Assembly: GCA_032717465.1 (NCBI GenBank)
Contig: CM064669.1
Span: forward strand, 45,614,795 to 45,678,794
Direction: 5' to 3'
DNA length: 64,000 bases
DNA from: Coenobita brevimanus
Taxonomy: Eukaryota > Arthropoda > Malacostraca > Decapoda > Coenobitidae
The stretch's first letter is position 1. Every line of letters starts with the position of its first letter. The translations under genes and the position numbers were made by a program. Below the pieces are notes generated by a model. The model did not search any database. It saw nothing but the letters and a program-made list of their open reading frames with translations, and was not told the DNA's origin. This document shows, in pieces, positions 22,401 to 32,488 of this stretch.

Positions 22401-22934
22401 AGTTGCATTAACAAAATGTAACTACAATTATAAGGCCAACACAATTATGCATTAACACAATATTTTGTAACAATTCATAAAATGTTACAATTATGTAGTA
22501 CCACAATGTTAGTACAATATTATAAGTCATACAACTATAGCACAATTCTGTATTACCAGTATCATCATACAAGTTAGGTGAAGTATTAGACATTACTAAA
22601 GTGATAACTCTATGTAATGTATAACCTAGCAGTATTACCATTGCACAATTATATGCGTACGTCTGTTGTACATGCACGTCATACAAAGTGTTATACAACA
22701 ACCATTGCATTTATTCAAATATGTATACAACTTGTTTAAAATGTAATATTACTGAATAATCACTATTTACTATGAATATTATATGTATACAATATTCATA
22801 CAATTATGTTACTTTACAATATTATATATTTCACTTAATTAGCTTATAAGTTCATTATAATGTGTATGTAGTATGTATTAATATATTAGGACTATTAAAT
22901 GTCGATGGTACGCCATTTTTGCGCGGCTGAGCAG

Positions 22935-23533
22935 TGTGGTAAGACTACATATTATATTTACAAATCATAATAGATAGATAGATAAATAGATAGATAGAAG
23001 CAGGGAGTCAGATGATGAGAAGGTGTTGTGTCTGCGAGAATCGAGCAATGCTAAACATGCTTACACTGAGGAAAGCTGACGACAGCGGCCAGTAAGGAGA
23101 TGATGCAATTAGCTGTCAGCAGTCCTCTCGTGAACAAAGACCTAGTCCATCCACGAGGAACACACGTGACACACCCCTGCTACACCAGAATTTAGGAAAG
23201 AGAGCTCAGACGGAGATTAGCCACAGAACAGGCAAGAGAGAAGTAGACAGGCCTCAGAGGAGACAGGTGACGGGAGAAGGGCTTGGCAATTTGAGAGAGA
23301 GAGAGGCAGATAGCGAGACAGGGAGGTAGCTACCCGGGACTTATACTCGTCCGTGTGAGAGACTTGTTAATATTTCCAAGACAAATAAAAATAGTCCCAT
23401 ACTATTCTTTACCTCTCCTGTCACTACATGACAAATGGGGAAGCTACTACAAGATATAAAAGCCGCTCGACCACAAGTCTAAAATATATATATAAAACTC
23501 CACTACAAGTAACTACAAATGTCATTTATGACA
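22935..23533 (+). repeat. 3' LTR (599 bp)
   Basis: TGTGGTAAGAC...TTTATGACA, ending in the palindromic 14-mer TGTCATTTATGACA (one central mismatch pair). It contains a TATA-like GATATAAAAG at 23453-23462 within the ~140-bp block absent from the 5' LTR. (GATA)n lies at 22972-22997. Confidence 0.9.
23453..23462 (+). promoter_or_regulatory. TATA-like box in the 3' LTR only
   Basis: GATATAAAAG lies about 70 bp before the LTR end. The corresponding segment is deleted from the 5' LTR. Confidence 0.4.
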
Positions 23534-25424
23534 CCAGGAGTCTGAAAGGTAGGTGAGAAGATCGCCAGTGGAGCGTCCCTGACGGAACCCATACTGATGA
23601 TCGGAAAGAAGGTTGTGATAGGAAAGATGCCTTAAAATTTTTCTATTAAGAATTGACTCGAAAACTTTTGAAATACAGGACGTTAAAGCAATTGGACGAT
23701 AGTTGGAGGGTTGGGAGTGGTCACCCTTCTTTGGGACTGGCTGAATGAGAGCAAACTTCCAGCAAGAAGGAAAGGTACAAGTTGACAGACAAAGGCGAAA
23801 TAGTTTGCCTAGGCAGGGTGTAAGCACAGAAGCACAGTTCTTGAGAACAACAGGAGGGACCTCATCAGGCCCATATGCCTTGTTAGTACTGAGGCCAGTG
23901 ATGGCAGAAAATACATCAGCTGAAGAAATTTTAATGTCAGCCATGAGGAAGTCAGAGGGGGGAAGTGATGGAGGAACAGAACCGGAATCGTCTAAGGTGG
24001 AATTGGAGGAGAAAGTCTGTGCGAAGAGATCTGCTTTATCAGTAGAAGAAATAGCTACAGAACCATCAGAGTAGAAAAGAGGAGGGAAGGATGATGAGGT
24101 AAAGTTGTTAGAAAGATTTTTGGCAAGGTGCCAGAAGGAGCGGGAAGAATTCGAGTTGGAGAGTTGAGAGCATTTAGTATGGATGAAATTATTTTTAGTA
24201 GAGCGAAGAACAGACTTAGCACGATTCTGGGCAGAAACGTAAAGATTATGTGATTCAGGGATGGGTTGGCTCCGGTACCTTTTGTAAGCCTTCTCCTTGT
24301 TGCGGACAGCATTAGAACAAGCGTGATTAAACCAAGGCTTTCTTGCGTTAGTCAAAGGATATGAGAAAGGAATGTATGCTTCCATGCCCGAGAGAATAAC
24401 CTCCGTAATGCGCAAGGCACACTCAGATGGCTCACGGCCATGGAAGCAATAATCATTCCAGGGAAAATCAAAGAAGTACTGCCTGAGGGCCACCCAGTCC
24501 GTGGCTCCAAAATGCCACAGACGACGTTTCCCTGGAGGGTCCACAGGCCGTACCGGAGTGATAGGACAGGTTAAGGTAATAAGGTTGTGATCGGAGGAGC
24601 CCAACGGAGAGAAAAGATTAACAGAGTAAGCAGGAGGATTAGTTGTGAGGAAGAGGTCAAGTATGTTGGAGCTCTCTCCAAGGCGGTCAGGGATACGGGT
24701 AGGGTGCTGTACAAGCTGCTCTAGGTCATTAAGGATAGAAAAGATGTAGGCTTGTTCACCAGGTGGATCCGTGAAAGGAGAGGAGAGCCAAAGGTGGTGG
24801 TGAACATTGAAATCTCCAAGAATGGAGATTTCAGAGAAAGGAGAAATGGACAGAATGTGTTCCATCGTAGAAGTAAGATAGTCGAAGAATTTTTGATAGT
24901 CAGTAGAATTAGGGGATAAGCAAACGGCACAGATATATTTAGTCAGAGAATGACAGGAAAGCCGAAGCCAGAATGTGGAGAATTCAGAAGAATCAAGTTC
25001 AGGAACACGAGAGCAAGATAAGTCGTTGCGTATGTATACACAACAGCCACCTTTGGCTTTGAAATGAGTATAGAGAAAGTAGGAGGATACAGAAAAGGGT
25101 TTGCTGTCAGTTGCCTCAGACAGCTGAGTCTCTGTTAGAAAAAGAAGGTGAGGTTTAGAGGAGGAGAGGTGGTGCTCAACAGAGCAAAAGTTAGAGGAAA
25201 GGCCGCGAATGTTGCAGAAATGAAGAAGAAGAGAGTCAGAGAGTGGTTCCAGGCACCTCGAGTTGTCACCGGGAGAGGGGCAGATGGCGGGGACATTTAT
25301 GGTCCCCCCCCCCCTGGGGACTCCGAGGCTGGGTGAATTGACGCCATTTTTGGTGAATTTTGAATAGGAAGTGTAGTGTGTACTGTGCATGTAGTTTGGT
25401 GAAGATAGTTAGAGAAATTTGTAC
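23534..25424 (-). mobile_element. LINE-D copy 1, 5' half (endonuclease and RT start)
   Basis: The minus-strand ORF from 25390 is open to the LTR-element junction. APE endonuclease: [58 protein letters not shown] start: [60 protein letters not shown]. The ORF meets the TSD codon TGG and resumes in frame at 19689. The full ORF2 is about 1,000 codons with no stop that I find. The 5' border lies near 25400-25424. Confidence 0.9.
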
Positions 25425-25574
25425 TGGAGAGCATGCTGGCCTACTCTCTGTGTAACTGAGACACTGAAAAAGTTCAGCAAAGGGGGATGGTCAGGAACTA
25501 GTGCTGAGGGCTGATGAAACGGGAGCTCCAGCACTCCCTGTCATCAGCTTTCCATCCACCTCGGGAGTACTGCC
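25425..25574 (-). mobile_element. Piece of LINE-A 5' region, out of place
   Basis: Reverse complemented, this segment (GGACC-like, then ATCCCCCTTT, then TTTTTCAGTGT, then AGTAGGCCAGCATGCTCTCC) matches 11255-11400 in the 5' region of LINE-A copy 2. Here it is joined directly to the middle of the LINE-A C-terminal domain (TMEELS at 25574). Some rearrangement or nested insertion followed by deletion must have occurred. Confidence 0.6.
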
Positions 25575-27474
25575 CTGCTCAACTCTTCCATCGTGAACTC
25601 AGCCCCCCCAGGCCTTGGATGCAGGGACACACTACACATCCACCTAATCATTGTCATTTCTGTACATCTGAGCCGGCGAATATCCTCCTCCTTCACTGCC
25701 CAGGTCTCACTACTATACAGCATTACACTCCTAACAGATGCTGCATACAAAGGCCCCTTAGCACGTTGGGAGAGTCCTCTCAATGTCAAGAGAGGCAAGA
25801 GCTCCATGAACTTCTTCCAACCAATTCTCACCCTAGCCACAGAGTTAGCTCCAACCCCACCTCCGGCACACAACATGTCTCAAAAATAACAAAACTCTTC
25901 CACACACTCAAGAGATTCACCAGCAAGTTCAATCCTTTCATGTCTGACAATCTCCACCTGCTCACCCCGACACACCATACACATAAAATCAGCATAATCT
26001 CGCAGTCTACCTCTGATACCACTACATCTCTTATGCACCCATTTATCACACACACCGCACAAGATGGAATTGCTTCCCATGCCCTTGTGGCAAACTGCAC
26101 ATGGCCACTCTCCCTCGTCTTTGACAGTACCGCCACCAACCCTAGATATCACTTTTGTTTTATCTGCATTTACCCTTAAACCCTTGTGCCCCATACCATC
26201 TCTCCACTTCCTAAACCTTTCCTCCGCCTCCCTTTCGTTCTCTGCAATCAACACCAAATCATCAGCATACAACAACTCGCACGGGAGTCCATTTCTAAAG
26301 TCACATGAAAGGGCTTCAAGTACCACGATAAACAACACGGGACTTAAGACTGACCCCTGATGCACACCAACATTCATGGAAAACTCATCACTCAAATCTC
26401 CATTCACTCTTACCTGGGTGTGAGCACCCACATACATAGCCATAGCCACCCTAACCAGCCACTCCTCCAAGCCAAGCTTTCTCATTGCCCACTTCACCAC
26501 CTCTCTAGGGACTCTGTCAAAGGCCTTTTCCAAATCAACAAAAACAAAATAAAGATCCCTTCTCCTACCAATATATTTTTCCTGAAGCTGACGAACAATG
26601 AATATAGCATCAGTGGTCCCCCTACCTGGCATAAACCCAAACTGCATCTCACCAATATTCACTCTTTCTCTAATCATACCCTCCAGAGCTCTCTCCATTA
26701 CCTTCCTTATCTGATCTAAAAGCTTTATACTTCTATAATTTCTTCTTTCCAGGGCATCACTCTTCCCTTTATGCACATTTACAATTACACTCTTCAGCCA
26801 ATCATCTGGGACAACACACTCATAAATAATCCTATTTATCAGGTCAGTGACAAAACTCACCCCTATATCGCCTGAGGCCTTCAACATTTCGGCAGTCAAC
26901 TCAGACACACCTGCTGCCTTCCCCACCCTCATCCTGCCTATTGCCTCACTCACAGTAGCAGTATCAAAGGCCAAGGGCCAGACACTGGATCTGCTGGTTC
27001 CAAACCTTCCCTGTCCCAGTCAAACTCCTCATTCAACAACCAGTTATAATGCTCTCTCCATGCATCTTTAATATCCTCACTGTTCACCACTACCCTTCCT
27101 TCATCATTCTTCACACACTGCTCACCTATAATATCCCGATTATCCCTCTTCACTTGACCTGCCACCCTAAATATCATATTTTTCCTTTCTCCATGATTTA
27201 GGTTATCAAGCAATAGTCTCTGTGACTCAGACTTTGCCCTGTATACCTCTCTTCTAGCCCTACGCTTGGCAGCCAAATATTCCTCTTTGCTACCACCCTT
27301 TTTCCATTCCCAGAAAAGCCTTCTTTTCTCCTTAACTGCAGCTTCTACACCCTCATCCCACCACCAAGTTACTTTATGTCTTGGTGGACCTTTTGTCCAA
27401 CTGCATGTTAAATCAGTAACTCTCAAGAAATTGTTCTTGAGGGCTCTGTACTGTTCATTAATGCCTCTGCGTGC
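25575..27474 (-). mobile_element. LINE-A copy 3, both ends missing
   Basis: On the minus strand, 27426-26950 is pre-RT with KRRLFWEWKKGGSKEEYLAA. 26974-25880 is a clean 364-residue frame with RT (VFVDLEKAFDRVPREVVKWA, VHQGSVLSPVLF, LLYADDLVLIAENE) and the PHD-like finger at 25965-26105. The finger reads C-x2-C-x9-C-x2-C-x4-H-x2-C, then CMVC. 25876-25575 is the C-terminal domain up to TMEELS. The 5' cut at 27474 abuts LINE-G segment 3. It is a good copy to read the finger from, since that part is undamaged. Confidence 0.85.
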
Positions 27475-27767
27475 TAGATTTTATTTGGCATGTCTCTGAT
27501 GATTTTCATGGCAGAGGCTATGACCCAGTTTTACAACACACACCTGGCAGTCCACCCACATCATGGGTTCCTCGCTGACATCTGTACCGGGCTGACTGGG
27601 ACCTTTTTTGAGACCTAAGTATTCTTCAGTCATGGGTGGAGATGCTTCACAGTGTTGATGAAGCTGTACTGTTTCACCTCCACTCTTTACCAGGTAGGTG
27701 TGAGAGGAATTCCCAGAACAAATGGCTACTTTCCTCGTAGTCCTGTGCCATGATAGAATAGCAAGTG
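27475..27767 (+). mobile_element. LINE-G segment 3: end of endonuclease
   Basis: It encodes LLDFIWHVSDDFHGRGYDPV, then LQHTPGSPP and, in a shifted frame, VGVRGIPRTNGYFPRSPVP. It is collinear with segment 2 (ending near 18189) and segment 4 (from 30277). It ends where the 5'-truncated LINE-D copy 2 begins. Confidence 0.7.
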
Positions 27768-28930
27768 TGCATCACTGGCCTCAATACTAACAAGGCATAT
27801 GGGCGGGATGGAGTCCTTCCTGTTGTCATCAAGAACTGTGCTTCTGTGCTTACACCCTGCCTAAGTAAACTCTCTTGCCTTTGTCTTTCAACTTGTACCT
27901 TTCCTTCTTGCTGGAAGTTTGCTCTCATTCAGCCAGTCCCAAAGAAGGGTGATCATTCCCAACCCTCTAACAATCACCCAATTGCTTTAACATCCTGTGT
28001 CTCAAAAGTTTTCAAGTCCATTCTTAACAGAAAAATTTTAAAGCATCTTTCCTATCACAACCTTTCTGATTGCCAGTATGGGTTCCATCAGCAATGCTCC
28101 ACTGGCAATCTTCTCACCTACCTTTCAGACTCCTGGTCATCCTCCTTTCGGGACTTTGGCGAAAGCTTTGCCATTGCACTTGACATCTCTAAGGTTTTCG
28201 ATCGAGTCTGGCATAAATCTTTAATTTCCAAACTGTCCTCTTATGGTTTCCATCTTTCTATCTGTGCCTTCATCTATAGCCTCCTTTCTGGTCGTTCTAT
28301 AGCTGCTATTGTAGACGGCCATCATTCTTCACCTAGATCTATCAACAGTGGAGTTCCTTAGGGCTCTGTCCTATCACCAACTCTCTTCGTTATATTCATC
28401 AATGACCTATGCTGTACATCTAACCCTATCCACTCTTATGCTGATGATTCCACCCTTCACCTTTCCATTCGGTTCTCGCATGTCCATCTCAGCAGTTACT
28501 TCAACAAACAAGGGATGAAGCTATGGCACACCTAATGTCTGACTTATCCCATACCTCTGACTGGGGTACAAATAATCTTGTTTTTAATACATCAAAGACT
28601 CAGTTTTTACATCTATCAACCCGACAAAATCTTCCACAGGAGTACCCACTAATGTTTAATAATATCCAGCTTAATCCTGCATCACCCTTGAACATGTTTG
28701 GGGTTTCATTCACTTAGGACTTATCTTGGAAAGATCATATTGCATCTCTTGTAAAATCTGCTTCCAAGAGATTAGGTATGCTATGCTGACTCCGTACCTT
28801 CTTTACTTTATACACGGGTTTTATTCACCCCTATGTAAAGTACAACTCTCATGTGTGGGGAGGTTCCCCACATACGGCTCTTCTCAACAGGGTGGAGTCA
28901 AAGGCTTTTTGTCTCATTAACTCTCCTCCT
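27768..28930 (+). mobile_element. LINE-D copy 2, RT part before the LINE-B insertion
   Basis: It begins ITGLNTNKAYGRDGVLPVVI and runs through [40 protein letters not shown], the YADD box (SYADDSTLHL, about 28435) and WGGSPHTALLNRVESKAFCL. It is 5'-truncated, and several stops and frameshifts separate it from the intact copy 1. Bases 28919-28930 (AACTCTCCTCCT) are the target site duplicated by the LINE-B insertion. Confidence 0.9.
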
Positions 28931-29838
28931 GAGCTGCAAGGCTTGGTGGATGAGTTTGGGAGAGTGTGTAAGAAACGGAATCTAAAGGTGAATGTAGGGA
29001 AAAGTAAAGTGATGGTCTTTGAGAGAGGTGAAGTCAGTGAATGTACAGCGAGGTTGGATGGTGAGGAATTGGAAAATGTGAGTACGTTTCAGTACTTGGG
29101 TAGTGTGATGAGTAAGGATGGAGGTTTGGAGGGTGAAGTGCTTGAAAGGGTACAGCAGGGAAGAAAGGTTGCTGGTTCCTTGAAAGCAGTGTTAAGAAGC
29201 ATGGAAGTGAGCATGGAAGTGAAAAAGTTACTACATGACAGTATTGTGATACCAACTCTAACGTATGGAAGTGAAGCTTGGACGTTGCTGGAAGGACAAG
29301 TCAAGAGTGAGAGCAGTAGAAATGAGTTATTTAAGAGGAGCCTGTGGAGTCACATAGAGAGACAGGCTGACAAATGAGAATATAAAGGAGCGTTGTGGTG
29401 TGGATGTGGATGTGATGGGAAGTGTTAGGAGGAATACACTGAGGTGGTTTGGCCATGTGGAGAGGATGGAGGGTGAAAGACTGATGAAGAGAGTGTATGT
29501 GAGTGAGGCAGAGGGGGGAAGAGGGAGGGGAAGGCCAAGGATGAGATGGAGGGATGGGGTGGAGAGGTATATGAGAGAGGGGGATGTGAGTTGGGAGGGA
29601 TGGGGTGGAGAGGTATATGAGAGAGGGGGGTGTGAGTTGGGAGGGATGGGGTGGAGAGGTATATGAGAGAGGGGGGTGTGAGTTGGGAGGGATGGGGTGG
29701 AGAGGTATATGAGAGAGGGGGGTGTGAGTTGGGAGAGGGGCAGTGAAATGGCGGGGGACAGGGCGACATGGAGGCGATTTGTTTGTGGCCACCCCGAACG
29801 GGATTGAGGCGTCTGGCAATAGATAGATAGATAGATAG
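28931..29838 (+). mobile_element. LINE-B fragment inserted in LINE-D copy 2
   Basis: It is 5'-truncated, starting at ELQGLVDEFGRVCKKRNLKV (end of the RT palm), through NTLRWFGHVERMEGERLMKR. The 3' end is GGCCACCCCGAACGGGATTG, GGCGTCTGGCAAT and (AGAT)n. The 12-bp target duplication AACTCTCCTCCT is at 28919-28930 and 29839-29850. The last coding segment is tandemly amplified (29550-29745). Confidence 0.95.
29550..29745 (+). repeat. 46-bp tandem amplification, 4 units, in LINE-B
   Basis: GGAGAGGTATATGAGAGAGG starts at 29561, 29607, 29653 and 29699, exactly 46 bp apart. It covers the codons for GVERYMREGG at the end of the LINE-B ORF. As 46 is not a multiple of three, every unit shifts the frame. 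Confidence 0.95.
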
Positions 29839-29850
29839 AACTCTCCTCCT

Positions 29851-30276
29851 CTTACTGGCTCTCTTCAACCTCTGTCTCTTCACCGCATTGTTGCCTCTTA
29901 TCTCTTTTCTATCGCTACTTCAATGGTCACTGCTCCTCTGAACTGTCCGCTTGCATCCCTCCACCTCTACGATGGGTGCGTAGCACCCTCCTAGCAACAA
30001 ACTCTCATCCCTTTTCTGTCCAACTCTCTAATGTCAGAGTTAACCATTACTCTCAGTCCTTCATTTATGCAACAGGTCAACTCTGGAACTGTCTCCCTCT
30101 GTCTGTATTTCCTACTTCCTATGATCTCCAGTCTTTCAAACGCAGTGTGTACAGGCATCTCGAAATGAATGGATCTTGAATTTGGCTCTCTTTTGTATTG
30201 TTTTTGTTTTTTTCTTGGAAGGAACTGTTTTGCAGGCTCCTAGCCTTTGGTTCCTTCTTCCTTTAAAAAAAAAAAA
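29851..30276 (+). mobile_element. LINE-D copy 2, 3' end after the LINE-B insertion
   Basis: It continues from LINSPP at 28925, then RYFNGHCSSELSACIPPPLR, then SHPFSVQLSNVRVNHYSQSF and FKRSVYRHLEMNGS. The 3' UTR resembles that of copy 1 and the poly(A) is at 30265-30276. LINE-G coding resumes right after. Confidence 0.9.
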
Positions 30277-30406
30277 CTCCCAGAGCCTACAGAGTTGCAT
30301 CTTCTCATTTCCATGCATACAGGTAGAGCATCTTTTTAAAGCTGCAGTTCTGCCATGCCCGTGCAAAACTCTGGTGGACCATAAAGAAAGTACGGCACAA
30401 CTCTTG
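30277..30406 (+). mobile_element. LINE-G segment 4: linker before RT
   Basis: It encodes IFLKLQFCHARAKLWWTIKK VRHNS (KLQF...RAK...W..IKKVR), the basic linker typical between endonuclease and RT in Jockey-type LINEs. It is cut by SINE2 and continues with SSIYSSTSLSQVWQQVQKIQ at 30780. Confidence 0.7.
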
Positions 30407-30749
30407 TGCAGCCGGTGGCTGAATCAGCAGAGGGGCGGCCTGCAGTCCTAATGGACCCAGGATCGAATCCCAGCTGGGGCAGGGAACAGTTTGAGGATTT
30501 GAATTTCCTAAAAAGCAGACTTTCCTGATCTACCAGATGATCCGCCAACATGTAGTAAAAATACCCCCGCTAACACCAATACACCAATCCTGTATGAGAC
30601 AGCCATACAGTAACATGTTTCAGTATGGATGGTGGGTGTTGGCACTGAAATTAGGACATGTGGAGGTGTAGGAGGACTACTGGACCTTGGGATAGGCTAC
30701 AGCCCCCAAGAATTAGGCTCTGAAGCCTTTGCCCAGAGTTGGGGGGGGG

Positions 30750-30779
<30 letters not shown>
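30407..30779 (+). mobile_element. tRNA-derived SINE2 copy 1 in LINE-G
   Basis: The head CCGGTGGCTGAATCAGCAGA (box A: TGGCTGAATCAG) and GGATCGAATCC (box B) show a tRNA origin. The body has GGGGCAGGGAACAG and TTGGGATAGG. The tail is G-rich, then a long A run (30749-30778). A second copy is at 38005. Confidence 0.8.
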
Positions 30780-30782
<3 letters not shown>

Positions 30783-31088
30783 CTATTTACTCCTCCACTT
30801 CTCTATCCCAGGTTTGGCAGCAGGTACAGAAGATACAAGGGAAATATCAATCAAACTCATCAGTGCTGAAATCTCGGGAGGTTGGTGCTCCTTTGCAATA
30901 ATTTTGTAATGTTTCCAGGGGACATCCTTCAGTGCCATATTTTGCTGACTGTTTGTATCACGAGAGACTGGGGCTGGAGTTTCAGTATTGGAGAGGGGAA
31001 ACTTACAATACCTTATTTACTATGAGAAAAAGGAGATACCCCTGCTTCCTGAAAGGACACAGCACCAGGACACAACATATTCCATATA
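30780..31088 (+). mobile_element. LINE-G segment 5: pre-RT
   Basis: It encodes SSIYSSTSLSQVWQQVQKIQ GKYQ, then VLKSREVGAP, then LERGNLQYLIYYEKK. It ends at the TA where the Tc1-like element inserted. Confidence 0.7.
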
Positions 31089-32486
31089 CAGTGCTCGTCA
31101 GAAGTATGGAGTGCCCTGCGTCCCTCCTGAGAAACAAACCTTTCAACATTGAAAAAACATATAAATAATGCATTTTATTTACCTTTAGTGCTTCGTAGGG
31201 TAGCCTTTACATTTCTTCACGGACCTGAGACGTCTTGGAAGTGAAAGGGCGAGGCTCCTGAGGTGCTGGAGGGGTATTTTGTCCCAGGAGTCACGAATGG
31301 CGGCTTCCAGCTTAGGCAGAGAGCTCACGTCCTTCCCTTGGAGACTCTTCTTTACGAGGTACCAGAGGTTTTCAATCGGGTTGAGGTCTGGGCTATTTCC
31401 TGGCCAGTCTGTCATGAATGATACCTCACAGTCACGAAGCCAATTGGTGACCGATTTGGCCTTGTGAGCAGGTGCACTGTCCTGCTGAAACACTCGTGCA
31501 CCTGTTAGCTCGAAGGAGTCTGGTAAATGATCACACAGAAGCTCCAGGTAAACATCCTGATTCACTCTGAGGTTCTTGGGAAGTACAACAAGCTTCCCCA
31601 AACCCTTCCCTGAGAAACAACCCCATACCATGAGTGAATCAGGATGTTTAACTGTGCTTTCTACATACTGTGGGTCAGGTGAGTCACTACCTTTGCATCG
31701 ATACACACGTGCTCCTCTGTTAAAGGTAACACTAAACGTTGTCTCATCAGACCACAACACTGACAACCATCGCTCCTCACCCCAGTTTAGATATTTATTA
31801 GCAAAGACAAGCCTACGAATTCTCTGGCTGCTAGAGAGAAGAGGCTTTTTCAAAGGCCTGTGACTTGTGTAACCAAGCTCATGCATCCTACGAGACACTG
31901 TTCTCACTGACACCTCACCAAACACTTCCGGGTTGCTCTCCTTAATTTTCCTTGCACGCACACGAGGATTAAACTCCACAGCACGTTTTAAAATATTAAC
32001 AGACCTTGGGGAAGTTTTCCTAGGCCTACCAGACCTCGGTTTCTTTGTGGGAACTTCACCACTGTTTTCCTCCCGAAACCGCGCACACCAACGACGCACT
32101 GTCGATCGTGCCACACCAACCAATTCACTAATTTCCTTTGTCTGGTGGCCTGCCTCCTTTAGAGCAATGATCTGGGATATGATTTCACTCGATAGTTCAC
32201 GGGTAGGTGCCATAACAAAGTTTTGAAGGCCAAAACACTGCGGGACACTCGGTAAAAAATGGCGCAATTTGAGAGGGACACTTGGCGGAGTTCCTCTCTC
32301 TCAGGCAGCCCATGGGCGACTGAGGCAGGAACCAACCAGCGTGTCGGAAGGCCTCAGGCTACCGTGACGTCATGCTCGGAGCTCAAACTTGTGGCTCAAT
32401 TCTTACCCCCAAAAATGGGCGATTCTTTTTGGGCCATAAGTATTGCGCGCCCGGCGGACAACGCTGAATACTTCTGACGAGTACTA
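31089..32486 (-). mobile_element. Tc1/mariner-superfamily transposon, 1398 bp, apparently complete
   Basis: TA duplications lie at 31087-31088 and 32487-32488. The termini are CAGTGCTCGTCAGAAGTATG on the left and, reverse complemented, TAGTACTCGTCAGAAGTATT on the right. It carries one uninterrupted transposase ORF. It is inserted in LINE-G between segments 5 and 6, whose reading continues across the site. Confidence 0.9.
31185..32213 (-). CDS. Tc1-like transposase, DD35E, intact 342 aa
   Basis: It is a DDE/D transposase that cuts and pastes its own element into TA sites. Residues 1-55 form a paired-type helix-turn-helix (ELSSEIISQIIALKEAGHQT). Residues 60-70 hold a GRPR AT-hook-like motif, and about 75-120 a second HTH. 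The catalytic residues are D156 (WSDETTF), D245 (FQQDSAPAH) and E281 (NPIENLW). There are 35 residues between D245 and E281 against the usual 34 in Tc1 (DD34E). The start chosen is MAPTRELSSE, the usual family start; an in-frame ATG 18 codons upstream (32267) is also open. The C-terminus ends KCKGYPTKH, of normal length. No stops or frameshifts, so it may be functional or recently so. Confidence 0.93.
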   Translation of the reverse strand: MAPTRELSSEIISQIIALKEAGHQTKEISELVGVARSTVRRWCARFREENSGEVPTKKPRSGRPRKTSPRSVNILKRAVEFNPRVRARKIKESNPEVFGEVSVRTVSRRMHELGYTSHRPLKKPLLSSSQRIRRLVFANKYLNWGEERWLSVLWSDETTFSVTFNRGARVYRCKGSDSPDPQYVESTVKHPDSLMVWGCFSGKGLGKLVVLPKNLRVNQDVYLELLCDHLPDSFELTGARVFQQDSAPAHKAKSVTNWLRDCEVSFMTDWPGNSPDLNPIENLWYLVKKSLQGKDVSSLPKLEAAIRDSWDKIPLQHLRSLALSLPRRLRSVKKCKGYPTKH

Positions 32487-32488
32487 TA

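Larger units (their letters stand above)
19694..23533 (+). mobile_element. Non-autonomous LTR retrotransposon (3.84 kb) inserted in LINE-D
   Basis: It is bounded by TGTGGTAAGAC and TTTATGACA (TG...CA), with the 4-bp target duplication CCAG at 19690-19693 and 23534-23537. The empty site can be read from LINE-D copy 2 near 28125. The LTRs are 453 and 599 bp. A primer-binding-site-like TGGTAGCAGCG starts two bases after the 5' LTR. There is no protease, RT, RNase H or integrase frame; the interior has one short ORF and AT-rich tandem repeats. It therefore resembles a LARD or similar non-autonomous element. A polypurine tract next to the 3' LTR was not recognised, so orientation rests on the primer site and a TATA-like box. 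Confidence 0.85.

Noticed and set aside
19694..23533. Endogenous virus
   Set aside because: No gag, pol or env coding is present; only LTRs, a primer site and tandem repeats are seen.
23745..24074. Plus-strand ORF inside LINE-D
   Set aside because: It is antisense to the well-supported endonuclease-RT frame.
30407..30480. tRNA genes at 14839, 30407, 38005, 38824 and 42876
   Set aside because: Box A and box B are visible, but no full cloverleaf, and each is followed by a SINE body and tail.
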